This document shows, piece by piece, positions 44,601-55,545 of a stretch of 64,000 nucleotides of DNA. Under the pieces are notes generated by a model. That model searched no databases. It had not been told where the DNA came from and saw only the letters and a list, made by a program, of their open reading frames with translations. The DNA comes from Gari tellinella (lineage: Eukaryota; Mollusca; Bivalvia; Cardiida; Psammobiidae). Position numbers and translations under genes: made by a program. The stretch is taken from positions 25,324,001-25,388,000 of the forward strand of contig OV277863.1 in the NCBI GenBank assembly GCA_922989275.2, written 5' to 3'. The first letter of the stretch is position 1, and each line of letters opens with the position of its first letter.

Positions 44601-44781
44601 GCGTGCAAAAGAGCTAATCTTACTTGAAAATGATGATAAGGCGGTACTATCCAAATAAAGTTAAATGCATATCGGGGCGTAAAATACCTCGCTTTTATTG
44701 CACAAGACAGGTTCTTTCATTCACATGTACCTTAAAACAACCATTGATTCATGTGCAATAATTTACTCATGGCAAATCGAG

Positions 44782-45033
44782 TTAACCCATTACCCCATAA
44801 ATACGCCTTTTAACGCCTTGAATTTATTCTTCCATGGGAGAATATAGTTCTAATTTATACAGTCACATTTATATCTGATGATATATTTGCTATATTCTAG
44901 CAGATGGTAGCTTAAAGCAGGCTGAAAGTAAAGCAGAATGCGCCTTAAGGCGCACTCTGCTTTACTTTCAACCTGCTTTAAGTGGTCATCTATCTTCAAA
45001 ACTAGAAACAGGCTATACGGGGTAATGGTTTAA
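44782..45033 (+). mobile_element. TTAA-1 hairpin MITE
   Basis: TTAA-CCCATTACCCCATAAATA to ACGGGGTAATGG-TTTAA. Hairpin at 44910-44983 with GCGCCTTAAGGCGC apex. Confidence 0.9.
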
Positions 45034-45140
45034 ACGGTAAGACATCCAATCTAAACTGACTAACTACATTTGTATATTTAAGAACAGCAATTTGTAATTA
45101 TCTTTAAGAAATATTAAATTCATACAAGTGTTTTATCGTG

Positions 45141-45244
45141 CAATAAAACACGGGTAGGTGTTGAGATGTGTAGTATATAAATCACGAGGCCGATGGCCGA
45201 GTGATTTAATTACCAGCACCTCAACGACTACCCGTGTTTTATTG
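45141..45244. repeat. 104-bp palindromic repeat
   Basis: Outer arms CAATAAAACACGGGTAGGTG and CTACCCGTGTTTTATTG; inner hairpin AAATCACGAGGCCG-ATGG-CCGAGTGATTT. Related to 26581-26670. Confidence 0.85.
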
Positions 45245-45572
45245 TAGGTTTGTTAGAATAATAGTTTGATTCAGATTAGAAATACGGTGAACGCTACTTT
45301 TACAGTAACACCTACTTTTACTACCAATATTGCTTCTACTACTACTTCTATTACTATAACAACACCTATTATTACTACTCGTACTGCTACTGTTACCGTT
45401 ATTTTATTCTACTACTACTACTACTGCTGCTACAACTGCTACTGCTGCACAATAATATCATAGTTTTCATTTATCGTGATTTTCTTTCTAAAGTTTGCCA
45501 TCTTGTTATTAGTCTTACTCCTTGTGTCAAAATGAATATTCGGGAACGGGTGAGGCTGGGAATGTATAAATA
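45245..45572. repeat. degenerate ACT/CTG trinucleotide region
   Basis: 45290-45455 is (ACT)n, (CTA)n and (CTG)n mixed with AACACC; no gene. Confidence 0.6.
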
Positions 45573-45914
45573 CAGTGTTCCCTCCCTACAACGACTCCCT
45601 CCTTAACCCTTACCCCTGTTTCCCCAAACAAGACAGTCATATCTAACGATTTCGTCTGTTTAAACTTGTCGGCTGCTGTTTTTCTCAAAATTGCATATAA
45701 GTGGACATTTTGATAGAATAAATATAATGACGAGTGACAAACAGCTTAAATCCAGATCAGACGCCGCGTTACGCGGCGTCTGATCTGGATTCAAGCTGTT
45801 TCCAAATGTAGCCAATTTCCCTCCCTATAACGACTCTCTCCGAACAACGCACATATTTTTTGTCCCCCATTTGCTGTCGTTGAAGGGGGGGGGGGGGGGG
45901 GGGGGGGAAAGCTG
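45573..45914. mobile_element. TA-2 hairpin MITE with expanded G tract
   Basis: CAGTGTTCCCTCCCTACAAC to a right end in which GAGAGGGAGC has become a 23-G run (45885-45907) before AAAGCTG-TA. Payload A at 45738-45802 is almost perfect. Confidence 0.9.
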
Positions 45915-46132
45915 TATAACTTTCAAAGCTAAGCCACAGACAGTTGTAAAGAGAGTCCAACACCAAAATGACTAAAACATTTGTAATTTTGATTTTTTTC
46001 TCGTCTTCTGTACGAGATGTCTGCATTGCATTATCTTTTTTCTGTCTTTGAATGATACTATGAGTTTTCAGAGGATTGTCGCTTAGCACCAAATTAAAAT
46101 GTATCCCTACCCCTATATTGGGTAGTCCCATA

Positions 46133-46381
46133 CAGTGGAGAATATGTTATTCTTTCCAGTTTGAATGCAAACGAAACGCACACGCATTGCAAAATGAAAT
46201 GTACAAATTGTCAACTCTTTGACAATTCTGAATGCTCATTTTATTCTGAGTGGCAAACTGTTTGGAGCCTGATCAGAGGCCGGGTTACCCGGCGTCTGAT
46301 CTGGCTCCAAACTGTTTTCAATGAAGATACTAGATTTTGCGTAAACGCGTTTAATGGGAAAGAATAACGTTTTCTCCGCTG
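46133..46381. mobile_element. TA-1 hairpin MITE
   Basis: CAGTGGAGAATATGTTATTC to AACGTTTTCTCCGCTG. Payload A at 46253-46317 has single unpaired changes (CAAACTG, AGAGGCC). Confidence 0.9.
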
Positions 46382-46678
46382 TAATATAGATTCGACAGTA
46401 TGACAATACGAGATTGAAACAGAATGCTATTTCACAGCAGGGCTATAATCGCTTATCAAATCTATCTATTTAACCCTTTATAACCGCACACATTAACTGG
46501 ATTTACCTGGATTCAGTTATGCTGGGCCTTACTAGGAGACAGATTATCAATAGTTATTGATAGTTTTGATAAATCACCGTATAATTAGATGGTATGGCAT
46601 CCCACTATAATTCGTTATGGTGTAGTACAATGGAACGTATGGAAGAAAATTTGCCCACTTTTACAGTTGGAATATAAG
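46382..46678. other. no gene seen
   Basis: AT-rich spacer. Confidence 0.3.
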
Positions 46679-46831
46679 AATCCACCATGAGTGTTGAAGT
46701 AGGATAGGAATTTTCTCCCCCGAGGGTCAGAAGTTTCACGCAGGGACGAGGCTTGCCGAGTTCCTGCGTGAAATTTCTGACCCGAGGGGGAGAAAATTCT
46801 ATCCTACATCAACTAAACGAAAGGTGGATTT
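46679..46831. repeat. 153-bp imperfect palindrome
   Basis: AATCCACC outer, then TAGGATAGGAATTTTCTCCC...GGTCAGAAGTTTCACGCAGG and mirror. Centre GACGAGGCTTGCCGAGTT. Confidence 0.85.
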
Positions 46832-47070
46832 ATTTTCTCCCATTTAAATCGTTTAACCATGATAAAAATAACGAAATAATTGCAGTCTGAGTGAACTTTT
46901 TTCCGCCAAAACACAACGTTACGTTGTTTATAGTAACGTCATAAAAAGGACGTCATTTAGTTACCCGTGTCATGCAGCGCTTGTTGTAAGCTGGGCAAAC
47001 AATAAAGGACGTCACGTGGTAATGGAGGATAGAGTCACCACATGGGGAAAATCCCTATCCCACATGGGCG

Positions 47071-47121
47071 AAAATGGGAGAAAAACGCTATTCTTTACCG
47101 TTTAAACGAAACGCAAACGCA
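47071..47121. mobile_element. TA-1 left end, fragment
   Basis: GGGAGAAAAACGCTATTC, then CGTTTAAACGAAACGCAAAC; nothing of the hairpin follows. Confidence 0.55.
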
Positions 47122-47133
47122 ATGATACATGTA

Positions 47134-47430
47134 TAAGCAGGACTACCGGTACCATAAGTTGCTCGTAAAAATCCTAAGATTTCCAAATTTTTAAGCCAGA
47201 TTTAAGGAATCATACCTTTAGCCATTTCTCTGCCAGGCTCTATGACACTAACATAATTGTACAAACAGTTTAGATCAAGATCAGACGCCGCGTTACGCGG
47301 CGTCTGGTCATGATCTAAACTGTTTTTCACCAATATTAATGTTTCCTACATAAAAAGCATAAAATTCCAATTTTTAAAAGTCAGAACAGATATCCGAAGA
47401 TTTCGGAAACATCCGGAGAAATGATAGTCC
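47134..47430. mobile_element. CAGG-chassis hairpin MITE
   Basis: CAGGACTACCGGTACCATAA and ATCCGGAGAAATGATAGTCCTG ends, with AAGATTTCCAAATTTT and AATTCCAATTTTT inside. Payload A at 47261-47326: CAAACAGTTTAGATCAAGAT and mirror, apex CCGCGTTACGCGG. Confidence 0.65.
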
Positions 47431-47491
47431 TGTATAAGACGAAGAAAATTACCCTTTTTTAAAGAGAACGATCTGACGCCGGGTTATAGAC

Positions 47492-47743
47492 TTAACCCTT
47501 TAACCCATAGCCTGTTTCTAGTATTTAAGATATGTGACCTATTAAAGCAGGCTGAAAGTAAAGCAGAATGTGCCCTAGGGCACATTCTGCTTTACTTTCA
47601 GCCTGCTTTAAGTTAATATCTGCTAGTAGATAGAAAATATTTCTTATAGTACATATTCATGACAGTATAAAATGGAACTATTTTCTTTGGCGGATGAATA
47701 AAATGAATGCGCTAAAAGTCGCTCCTATAAGGGAAAGGGTTAA
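47492..47743 (-). mobile_element. TTAA-1 hairpin MITE with a perfect palindrome
   Basis: TTAA-CCCTTTAACCCATAGCC to GGGAAAGGG-TTAA. The hairpin at about 47543-47612 is perfect: both arms GCAGGCTGAAAGTAAAGCAG and apex TGTGCCCTAGGGCACA. The usual one-base asymmetry is absent here. Confidence 0.9.
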
Positions 47744-47853
47744 AGGTTTTAACATATGTATGCATGTACCTGGGAAATGATTGCCCCCTCCCTACTGTAC
47801 ACACAATCTTCCTTTAACCCTTTCATGGTCAACTATATCATGAGGTTTTTGGA

Positions 47854-48083
47854 TTAACCAATTTCCCTAAAATTACGCCTTTTTACACCGCTGATTCATT
47901 CTTACACTGAAAAAATAGTCCCACTTTATATAGTCCGAAATATGTTCCATAAGAAAACTTTTCTTTTTCCTAGAACATTAATGCTTAAAGTAGGCTGAAA
48001 GACGCATTCTGCTTTACTTTCAACCTGCTTTAAGTATTCATCTGTCTTCAAAACTAGAATTAGGCTATGGGGTAATGGGTTAA
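47854..48083 (+). mobile_element. TTAA-1 hairpin MITE, left arm shortened
   Basis: TTAA-CCAATTTCCCTAAAATTA to GGGGTAATGGG-TTAA. GCTTAAAGTAGGCTGAAAG joins directly to ACGCATTCTGC, deleting the left inner arm. Confidence 0.85.
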
Positions 48084-48214
48084 ACATATTTATTTGCATA
48101 TATTGTATATACAAGTCGAAGAAAATTAAACTACAAGTTATAACAATATAAAGCCCTCTCCCCAGATAATTGCATACATAAAGTGTTATGGCATATACAA
48201 AAACAAATCATCTA

Positions 48215-48539
48215 CAGTGCTCCCTCCCTACAACGGCCCTCCCAACATCGATTCCCTACTCACACGGACGCATGTCGCTGTTCCCAAAACAAGAAATTAT
48301 GTCCAGCATTTTTCGTCTGCAATATCTTCTATTTAACATTGCCGTCTGCTGTTTTTCTCAAATTCACATATTCGACATTTTGACAGAAAAAAAACATAAT
48401 GAAGAGTTACTTGACGTCTGATCTGGATTCAAGATGTTTGCACACATAATCCAATTTCCCTCTCCATAACGACTCCCTCCAAACAACGCATATACGGTTT
48501 TTGTTTCCCATTGGGTGTCGTTGTAGAAAGGGAGCGCTG
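48215..48539. mobile_element. TA-2 hairpin MITE, left hairpin arm deleted
   Basis: CAGTGCTCCCTCCCTACAAC to AAAGGGAGCGCTG, TA both sides. GAAGAGTTACTTGACGTCTG shows the right arm only. Confidence 0.9.
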
Positions 48540-48924
48540 TATATAAATTCCTTTCTATATAACAGGAATGCTTGAATATACTCAAATAATGCTACTCATA
48601 GAGTTGAAAGCACTATGACTGTTTAATTCGTTTTCTTAATACCATTTAAAATATGTTGGCCCGGATGAATTGGTATACTGATATAACAAGATGTATATTG
48701 GCCTCAGGAGACATTGTTGCTAGGAGGTTTTTACCCCTTACCATTATTGTCTGCAATATCGTTTCAAAGTTAGATTTAAGGCAGTATGACTGAGGAAATT
48801 TCGAAACGCGTGTAAAACAGTTTTAATCCTGAACAGACGCCGCGCCGACACATCACAAAGAAAATCTACTGAAATGTTGTGCAAATCCGTAACATTATTG
48901 TTGGATAAAACTTTGTTAATTTCA
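48540..48924. mobile_element. spacer with TTAA-2 remnant
   Basis: TTATTGTCTGCAATATCG at 48743 and CAGTTTTAATCCTGAACAGA at 48820, then the apex ends at GCCGCGCC with no right arm. Confidence 0.5.
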
Positions 48925-49990
48925 TTTACAAATACAAATACAAAGCATTTATATAGCGCAAAAGTGTATAAGAAATAATGCGCTGTACACTATCAGAACA
49001 AAACATCCCATAAAACATTCACAAACTTCTAAATACAGTAAAACCTCGCTATTACGACCACTAAAACGAAGGCTAATTGAGTGTATAATAGACAGGTGAC
49101 AGCTTAAAGCAAGGTGACAGTGAAACAGAAAGCTCCTATAGGAGCTTTCTGTTTCACTGTCACCTTGCTTTAAGCGGTTACCTATCGTAAACACCCTAAT
49201 AATTAACATAATTTAGTGGTCGTAATAGAGAGGTTTTACTGTAATTCAGCAATAATGTTAAAGATATATACTACGTCAAATACATTCATTATATACAATA
49301 TGCTTTTAAAGAAATTGGTATAGTTACTATTGAGTTTAGTCTGTTTAACACATTTATTTACAAAACAATCTAAGTGTTAAACTGTTGAAACAAGTACGTC
49401 TTTAGTTTTGACTTAAACTGCTTTTCATTTGTAATATTCTTCAAATAATTTGGTAATGAGTTCCACCACTGAGGTCCAACCACTGCTAGAGATCTATCAG
49501 CAAGTTTAGTGTTTGTTGTTGGAAAGTCAAATATATGACTTGACGAGGATGATCTCAGTCTTTGTCTACACGTATTGTTTTTTTGGTTGAAACAAACATG
49601 TCACAAAGGTATGAAGGTGCTGTGCCATTCACGACACGAAACATGGTCACAATCACTTTGAACATAATTCTGGCACAAATCGGAAGCCAGTGTAGAGATC
49701 TTAGAGTCTCCATACTAGGTTGTTCGTATGTGGCACCAGTGACAATGCGAGCAGCATGATTCTATACCCATTGTAATTTGCCAAGTTGGTAAATTGGAAT
49801 ATAGTGAATAGTCCATTGCAGATGTCCAGATGTGAATGTATTAGACAATGAACGAGTATTTCTGTGGACGTCTGAGTAAGATGTTTTCTGATTGTCTTTA
49901 GGTTTCTTAATTGCATATTGGCTATTTGACACTTTCTGGAAATGTACTTATCAAAACTCAAGGTACTGGTCATCTGTACCCCCAAATCTC
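48925..49990 (-). pseudogene. CR1/Crack-like LINE 3' part
   Basis: Minus-strand frames read STLSFDKYISRKCQIANMQL, LRNLKTIRKHLT, then LRSLHWLPICARIMFKVIVT, APSYLCDM, ADRSLAVVGPQWWNSLPNYL and FKSKLKTYLFQQF. This is the typical C-terminal tail of CR1-type reverse transcriptases, with frameshifts. The 3' UTR carries TTGCGCTATATAAATGC and (CAAATA)n. A TA-3 MITE sits in the 3' UTR. Confidence 0.85.
49036..49241. mobile_element. TA-3 hairpin MITE, intact
   Basis: CAGTAAAACCTCGCTATTAC to TAATAGAGAGGTTTTACTG with TA at 49034-49035 and 49242-49243. Payload B at 49101-49173: GCTTAAAGCAAGGTGACAGT...AGCTCCTATAGGAGCT... with perfect arms. Confidence 0.95.
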
Positions 49991-50122
49991 AAACAGTATC
50001 GACAGTGAGACATATTGCGATTTTCATTGCATAGAATATAATTTTGGAGAGCAGTCTAATCCTATTATACCGAATTAAACCAGAAAAAAGGCAACACGAA
50101 ACAGTCTAATTGGTGGACCTTA

Positions 50123-50361
50123 TTAACCCTTTCACTCTCAATGACACTTAACGCGTTTGCAAACAGTTTGGATCCTGAGCAGACGCCGCGTAACGCGGCG
50201 TCTGGTCAGGATCCAAACTGTTTGACACTCGTATTGAAATTTCTTCAGTCAGACTTTTTTTAACTTTGAAACGACATTGCAGAAAACAAAATTGAAGCAG
50301 ACGACAATGAAACGGTGAAGGGGTAAAAATGTCACGAAATATTTTGCAGTGAAAGGGTTAA
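50123..50361. mobile_element. TTAA-2 hairpin MITE, best copy
   Basis: TTAA-CCCTTTCACTCTCAATG to CAGTGAAAGGG-TTAA. Payload A at 50159-50223 with GGATCCTGAGCAGACGCC and apex CGCGTAACGCG. ACGACATTGCAGA and GCAGACGACAATG internal repeats. Confidence 0.9.
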
Positions 50362-50449
50362 AATCCTACAAAACTAATCAAGACTTACACGGTAATGAAC
50401 ATGTATTCTTATTTTTAAAGACTATATCATAAAACCTTTTGTATAATAC

Positions 50450-51620
50450 TTAGATCTGTCCGATAGATTATTTTATCCAAAATTAAACTTTGGGCGCGTA
50501 AAGTATTTGAACTGTGCATGTGTCCGTCTGTGTCCCTATTATCCGAAGCATATTTCCTATACCATGTCAGCTAGAACCAAAGCGGAGGCTTCGGGAACCT
50601 TGTCCTTTGTTGCGAGAGTACATCTTGGGAATGCGCAGTGTCGCATAACAGTTTCTGGTAACAGTGTCATTGACCTTTAATCTCATTTGTAGAAAAAAGC
50701 TAGGCCGGGGCTTATTTTATACACTACATCAGTTAGAGATTCCAAATTTGGTATGTGAGTGCACCTTTAAGGCCACAATGACATTGGCATTTGACCTCAA
50801 TTATATCAAAATGTTGTTTGGAGCATATTTCCTATACCATATCAATCTATGAATACCAAAATTAGCGTGTGGGTACATCTTGGGACAAGGGTGTGTTGCA
50901 TACTACTTATAGGTGACCGTGCGCTTGGTCTCAGTTATAGAAAACAACTTATCTGGACTATATCTACCATTACACATCAGCTAGATTAATACATGGTTGT
51001 ATGTGAGTACATCTTGGGAAGGTTGAATATCACGTACCATTCCCAATTCTTTAGAATAAACTACCACATCACACACCTAAACCACACCAACTAGGGATAC
51101 CAATTTTGAGTGTAAATACATCTTGGGGTTGTGGCGTGTCGAGTACCATTTTCAGGTCACTGTGACCTTGACGTGGATCTCAGTTATTGATAATAATTGT
51201 TCAGAGTATATTTCCTATACCTCATCATCTAGGGACACCAATTCTGGTGTGAGAGTATATCTCAGGATGGAAAAATGCCACATACAATTTTCAGGTACCC
51301 TGTAAATTTGACGTTGACCTTTGGCTTCAGTTATAGAAAAGAGTTTATACTGATCATGCTTTCTATACCATATTGGCTAGGGGTTTCGCATATTGTATTT
51401 GAGTTCATCATGGGATGGCGGACTTTTATATACCAGTTTCAGGTCTTGAATTTTCACCTCTTTTATAAAATGATGTCCGAAGCATGTTTACTATACCACA
51501 TCATCTAGAGATATAATCCTTAGTGTGCGAATATACCCTGGGGTGACAGGGTGGCGCGTACCATTTTTTTCAAATGTTGTGTGTGAGTATATTTGCGTGT
51601 CTGCATACAACAACAAAATG
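50450..51620 (+). repeat. degenerate tandem repeat, about 115-160 bp
   Basis: Recurring CATATTTCCTATACCATATC, GAGTACATCTTGGGA and GTGACCTTGACGTGGATCTC-like blocks, about eight units. A common type of mollusc intergenic repeat by my recollection. Confidence 0.65.
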
Positions 51621-51775
51621 TATTTCAGTGTTACTAAACGCTTTGGGGCATCTGTCGCTTCTTGTTTTACAACTGAAACTATGTATCTTTAGTAATAACT
51701 GGCATTCCCCAGCATTTTGCAGCCATAGTTCCATAACCCGTCTCTAAATATCCCCTGAAACCGGTCTGGTACGCT

Positions 51776-51825
51776 CGTTGTAAATTATATTATTAATATT
51801 ATATAATTTACAACGAGCGTACCAG
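51776..51825. repeat. 50-bp palindrome
   Basis: CTGGTACGCTCGTTGTAAAT, AT-rich centre, and mirrored arm; flanked by CCGGT/ACCGG. Confidence 0.85.
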
Positions 51826-52242
51826 AATATTATACCGGTACTACAAAGTAAATCCATTACTTCTGATTGGGTACGGAGCCATAGACGTGATCCCAAGTAC
51901 CCTGTGAGCTGACAGGGTACGTAAAATGAGACTGCTCGACCAGATTGAGTGCAATCAATCGTGCATCCTCCGTTTTAAGTTTATTTCGGCTAAGAACCCA
52001 TCGGGGGTTGGATCTTTCATCAGTCGCATTATTTCTGGGAAAGTTTGACGCCGACGTCTACGAGTGTGTCATTCTTTTTATGATTAACAACGGTCAGAAA
52101 CATTACGTCATTTACGCTCAACGTCATCATTTTTGGCGCGATTTTGTTACTGTTTACTATGAGCACTGTACACGGCAAATTTCGAAATATTTCGTTTGAA
52201 CAGTGAAAACTTTGCAGTATAATAAATTCGTTATACAATTTC
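51826..52242. other. no gene; small hairpin
   Basis: GTACCCTGT/ACAGGGTAC at 51898-51920 only. Confidence 0.4.
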
Positions 52243-52358
52243 TTCACAGTGTACATGAGGATTTATTCCCGGTTGAGGTAAATCATGTAACCCTCGCCTA
52301 ACGGCTCGGGCAACATGATTTACCTCAGCCGGGAATAAATCCTCATGTACACTGTGAA
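52243..52358. repeat. 116-bp palindrome
   Basis: Arms TTCACAGTGTACATGAGGAT, TTATTCCCGG.TGAGGTAAAT and CATGT, centre CCCTCGCCTAACGGCTCGGG. About two mismatches. Confidence 0.9.
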
Positions 52359-52845
52359 AACACTGTATAACTAATAATGTATACGCATTGATGGTTTTAA
52401 TGTCAGATGGAAGCGTAAGCAATATGATGATTGCCAATTAAAGAGCTTTATAATATTTGCTTTTTACTTTACTCAGTCATCCGTCCTAAACTCGGACAAC
52501 GAACCTTTTAGTGAGTGGTTTTACTGTTATTTGTTAACGTACATTTGTCACTGTTTAAAAAATAACACTTGTGCACTTAAAACATTCGAACTGCAATATT
52601 TATGAACATGTTACATGCGTTTAATACTAAATATTTAATGGTAGAAGAAAATACTATCTAAATAAAATATATGCCTCTGGGATTACAGATGAAAGTATAG
52701 GATTGTGTGTAAATAGGGATTATGGTATTTTCCGGGCTTTGGTTTTCTGCCTACTACTCGTACAATCATAGGAAACCAAGAACAATGTGCAAGATTTACG
52801 ACATCTGCTGCCGCTGAGTACTGCTTTATGGTATCTCTATGGGTT
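52359..52845. other. no gene seen
   Basis: AT-rich. Confidence 0.3.
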
Positions 52846-53042
52846 TTTAACCTTTGCCTGCCAATCGCGACTTCACTGTTATTTGCAAACAGTTTAAATC
52901 CAGATCAGACGCCCCCTTACGAGGCGTCTGATAACTCGTTGACACTCATCTCTAGATGTCGTTAATTCAGAGATGAAACACTTTAACAAAATTTGCAGAC
53001 GACCATTTCAAAGCAAACGATATTAAAGCAGCATAAGGGTTA
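52846..53042. mobile_element. TTAA-2 remnant
   Basis: TTTTTAACCTTTGCCTGCC, payload A left arm CAAACAGTTTAAATCCAGAT and GAGGCGTCTGATAAC, right outer arm lost; ends GCAGCATAAGGGTTAC. Confidence 0.6.
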
Positions 53043-53688
53043 CTCCTTAATATGCTGGTGGTAACTTAGTGGTAACTTTGATACGATCAACTCGGCGACT
53101 CCTCTAGATCCAAACAGTTTGAAATCTTGATCAAATTAATTGAAGAAACATCAGCTCATCTTTATTATAATTGACACAGACAACACCTTATGGCAGGCGA
53201 GAACAACAGAACGTGCTTAAGGCTAATCTGAATGTCGTGTGCTTCAAAATACATGTAGTATTTTCCTTTAGATTATTCTTTTGATAAAACATGTTCTTCT
53301 GAATAAAAACAGAGTAAGCAAAATATCTACCTGTACTAAATTCTCAATAAAGTCAATTTATGTTCCATCAAGAGGTAAAATTCAAGACACAAACGATAAG
53401 TTATTTTTTGGTTTTACTAAAATATTAACTGAAATAAATCTTTGTAACATTTCCTCATCAAATTGTTACAAAGTATATGCAATAAAACAGTATTGTACCT
53501 TGATGTCATAATGTGCACGTGTATTACTGGTCAGCATGGATAAGAATTAATATATAAAGTATTGTGTAACTTGTTTTCTTAGCCATGCTTATAACTTATT
53601 AATTTATTATGCTATAATATGTGTATATATATTATGATTGTATGTGAAAAAAATGGAATAAGTATAGTTTAAATTATTATGCACCAGG
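53043..53688. other. no gene seen
   Basis: AT-rich; nothing recognised. Confidence 0.35.
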
Positions 53689-53880
53689 GGCCCGTTTTAC
53701 TAAACTACTTACGCAAAATTTTTGCGTAAGTCAACATTTTAAATTTTAATTTACATTTTTTATTATCACTTGCTACAAACAGCTAATAGCCAGATCTCTG
53801 GCTATTAGCTGTTTGCGAACGTTAATGATCGAAAAATAAGAGTAAAACGATTTTGACTTACGCAAACATTCTATATTTTC
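53689..53880. mobile_element. hairpin element of a separate chassis
   Basis: GGCCCGTTTTACTAAAC start; TTGCGTAAGTCAA and TTGACTTACGCAA face each other. The centre at 53776-53815 is a perfect 40-bp palindrome, CAAACAGCTAATAGCCAGAT and its complement. It keeps the CAAACAG/CTGTTTG base of payload A. Confidence 0.7.
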
Positions 53881-54013
53881 AGGCTCCAAACTCTTTGCCA
53901 TTCAGGTGAAAACGCGCATTCAGTATTGGTCAAAGTTGCCATTTTCTACATTTTATTGTAATGCGTTTGTGTTTCGTTTGCGTTTAAACGGGACAGAATA
54001 TCATCTTTTCCAC
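53881..54013. mobile_element. TA-1 MITE, right half
   Basis: AGGCTCCAAACTCTTTGCC, GCGTTTGCGTTTAAACGGG, TCTTTTCCACTATA; the left half is replaced by the previous element. Confidence 0.7.
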
Positions 54014-54380
54014 TATATTACAATGCCGTTGATAGCGTTCTAAAGGATCTTTTATTGCCAACATATAAACCACACTGGTTAAGACTCGATAATCTTAGAT
54101 GCTTCAAATCAGAATTTTCAAATGCATATTGCCGCAATATTTTATGAACGATGACAGATTTATGTTACAATGGTTTCCTTCGCTGGGTCTAATACCGGGT
54201 AATTCGACATAATATCAAGATTAAATATTGGAAATGGGTTTCGTTTTTTTGTAAGTATCTGGCCCATAGCTTGCGGTGAATTGGTACTTTTTAAATCTCT
54301 TCTTCTCTTTGATACTGATAGAAAAATGTATGTTATATTGGTTTTAATTGTAACTAAAACAATTACAACCACTGTATATA
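54014..54380. other. no gene seen
   Basis: AT-rich spacer. Confidence 0.3.
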
Positions 54381-54734
54381 CAGTGTTCCCTCTCTACAAC
54401 GGTCCTCCCAACAACGACTCCCTCCTTACAATGACCCTTGTCGCAATTGCCTAAGCGGGAAAATTATGTCTAACGCTTTTACTGCTGCAATATCGTCTGC
54501 TTAAAATTGTCGTCTGCTATTTTTCTCAAAGTTGCATAATGGATATTTTGATAGAAACAACTTCCTGAAGAGTGACAAACAGCTTGAATCCAAACAGCTT
54601 GGATTACGCGGCGTCTAATCTGGATTCAAGCTGTTTGCAAATGTAAGCCGATTTCCCTCCCTATAACGAATCCCTCCGAACAACGCACACACTTGTTGTC
54701 GCCCATTGAGTGTCGTTGTAGAGAGGGAGCGCTG
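54381..54734. mobile_element. TA-2 hairpin MITE
   Basis: CAGTGTTCCCTCTCTACAAC to AGAGGGAGCGCTG, TA both sides. Left arm rearranged (CAAACAGCTTGAATCCAAAC, then AGCTTGGATTACGCGG), right arm normal. Confidence 0.9.
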
Positions 54735-54825
54735 TAGTGTTTCCCTAAATTACTGTCACACCGGACAGATTCGCACACTTCAAAACTGTATGACGTGCTT
54801 AACCCTCTCATCGCCAAAGTTTGCC

Positions 54826-55357
54826 GTTTACATACAGGTCTGCCATAAGTTTCTCATAAAGTGCTAAGATTTCCAAATTTTCAAGCGCGAATTTAGGTAC
54901 AGTGGAGAATCTGTTATTCTTTCCCAATAAACGCGTTTACGCTAAAACTATTATTTGCAGTGCAAACAGTTTGGAGCCAGATCAGACGCCGGGTAACCCG
55001 GCGTCTGACCAGGCTCCAAACTGTTTGCCACATAGATAAACAAGAATTATCAGAATTGTCTAAAAGGTGTTCTTTTCTACGTTTTAGTGATTTGCGTTTG
55101 CGTACGTTTGCGTTTAAACGGGAAAGAATAATAGATTCTCCACTGTATCCTATACCGTTAACCCTTCCGCTGCGTAACGTGGCGTCTGATCTGGATCTAA
55201 ACTGTTTGACAAATTGACACCCATATCGACGTTTCCTAAGTAAAAAACGCATAAATTTCCAAAAGAAATACGAACATTTCGGAAATATCCCGAAGTCCGG
55301 AGAAATTTAGAAATATCCGAAGATATTCGGGAATCCCGGGGAAATGGCAGCCGTGCG
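54826..55357. mobile_element. CAGG-chassis MITE interrupted by TA-1
   Basis: CAGGTCTGCCATAAGTTTCT, AAGATTTCCAAATTTTCAAG left; TATCCGAAGATATTCGGGAA and GGGGAAATGGCAGCC right. The payload A right half remains at 55165-55208. TA-1 inserted at 54900-55145. Confidence 0.6.
54900..55145. mobile_element. TA-1 hairpin MITE, reverse
   Basis: CAGTGGAGAATCTGTTATTC to AATAGATTCTCCACTG, TA both sides. Payload A at 54963-55027, apex CCGGGTAACCCGG. Confidence 0.95.
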
Positions 55358-55365
55358 TTTGTTTC

Positions 55366-55545
55366 AACCCTTTCAACACCACGATATATTCTTCTTTAAC
55401 ACCGTGATCTGCACGTTTGTTGGAAAGCTAGGTTTACTTCAAACTGAATGAAAACAACTCGAGATGAGTGTCGAACAGTTTGGATCCGGTCCAGACGTCA
55501 CGTAACGCAGAGTCTGATCATGATCCAAACTGTTTGCAAAGTGGA
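55366..55545. mobile_element. TTAA-2 remnant
   Basis: TTCAACCCTTTCAACACC, GAGTGTCGAACAGTTTGGATCC and ATGATCCAAACTGTTTG; apex decayed (GTCACGTAACGCAGA). Confidence 0.6.

Noticed and set aside
45266..45463. Threonine-rich open frame
   Set aside because: It is the translation of an ACT-type microsatellite.
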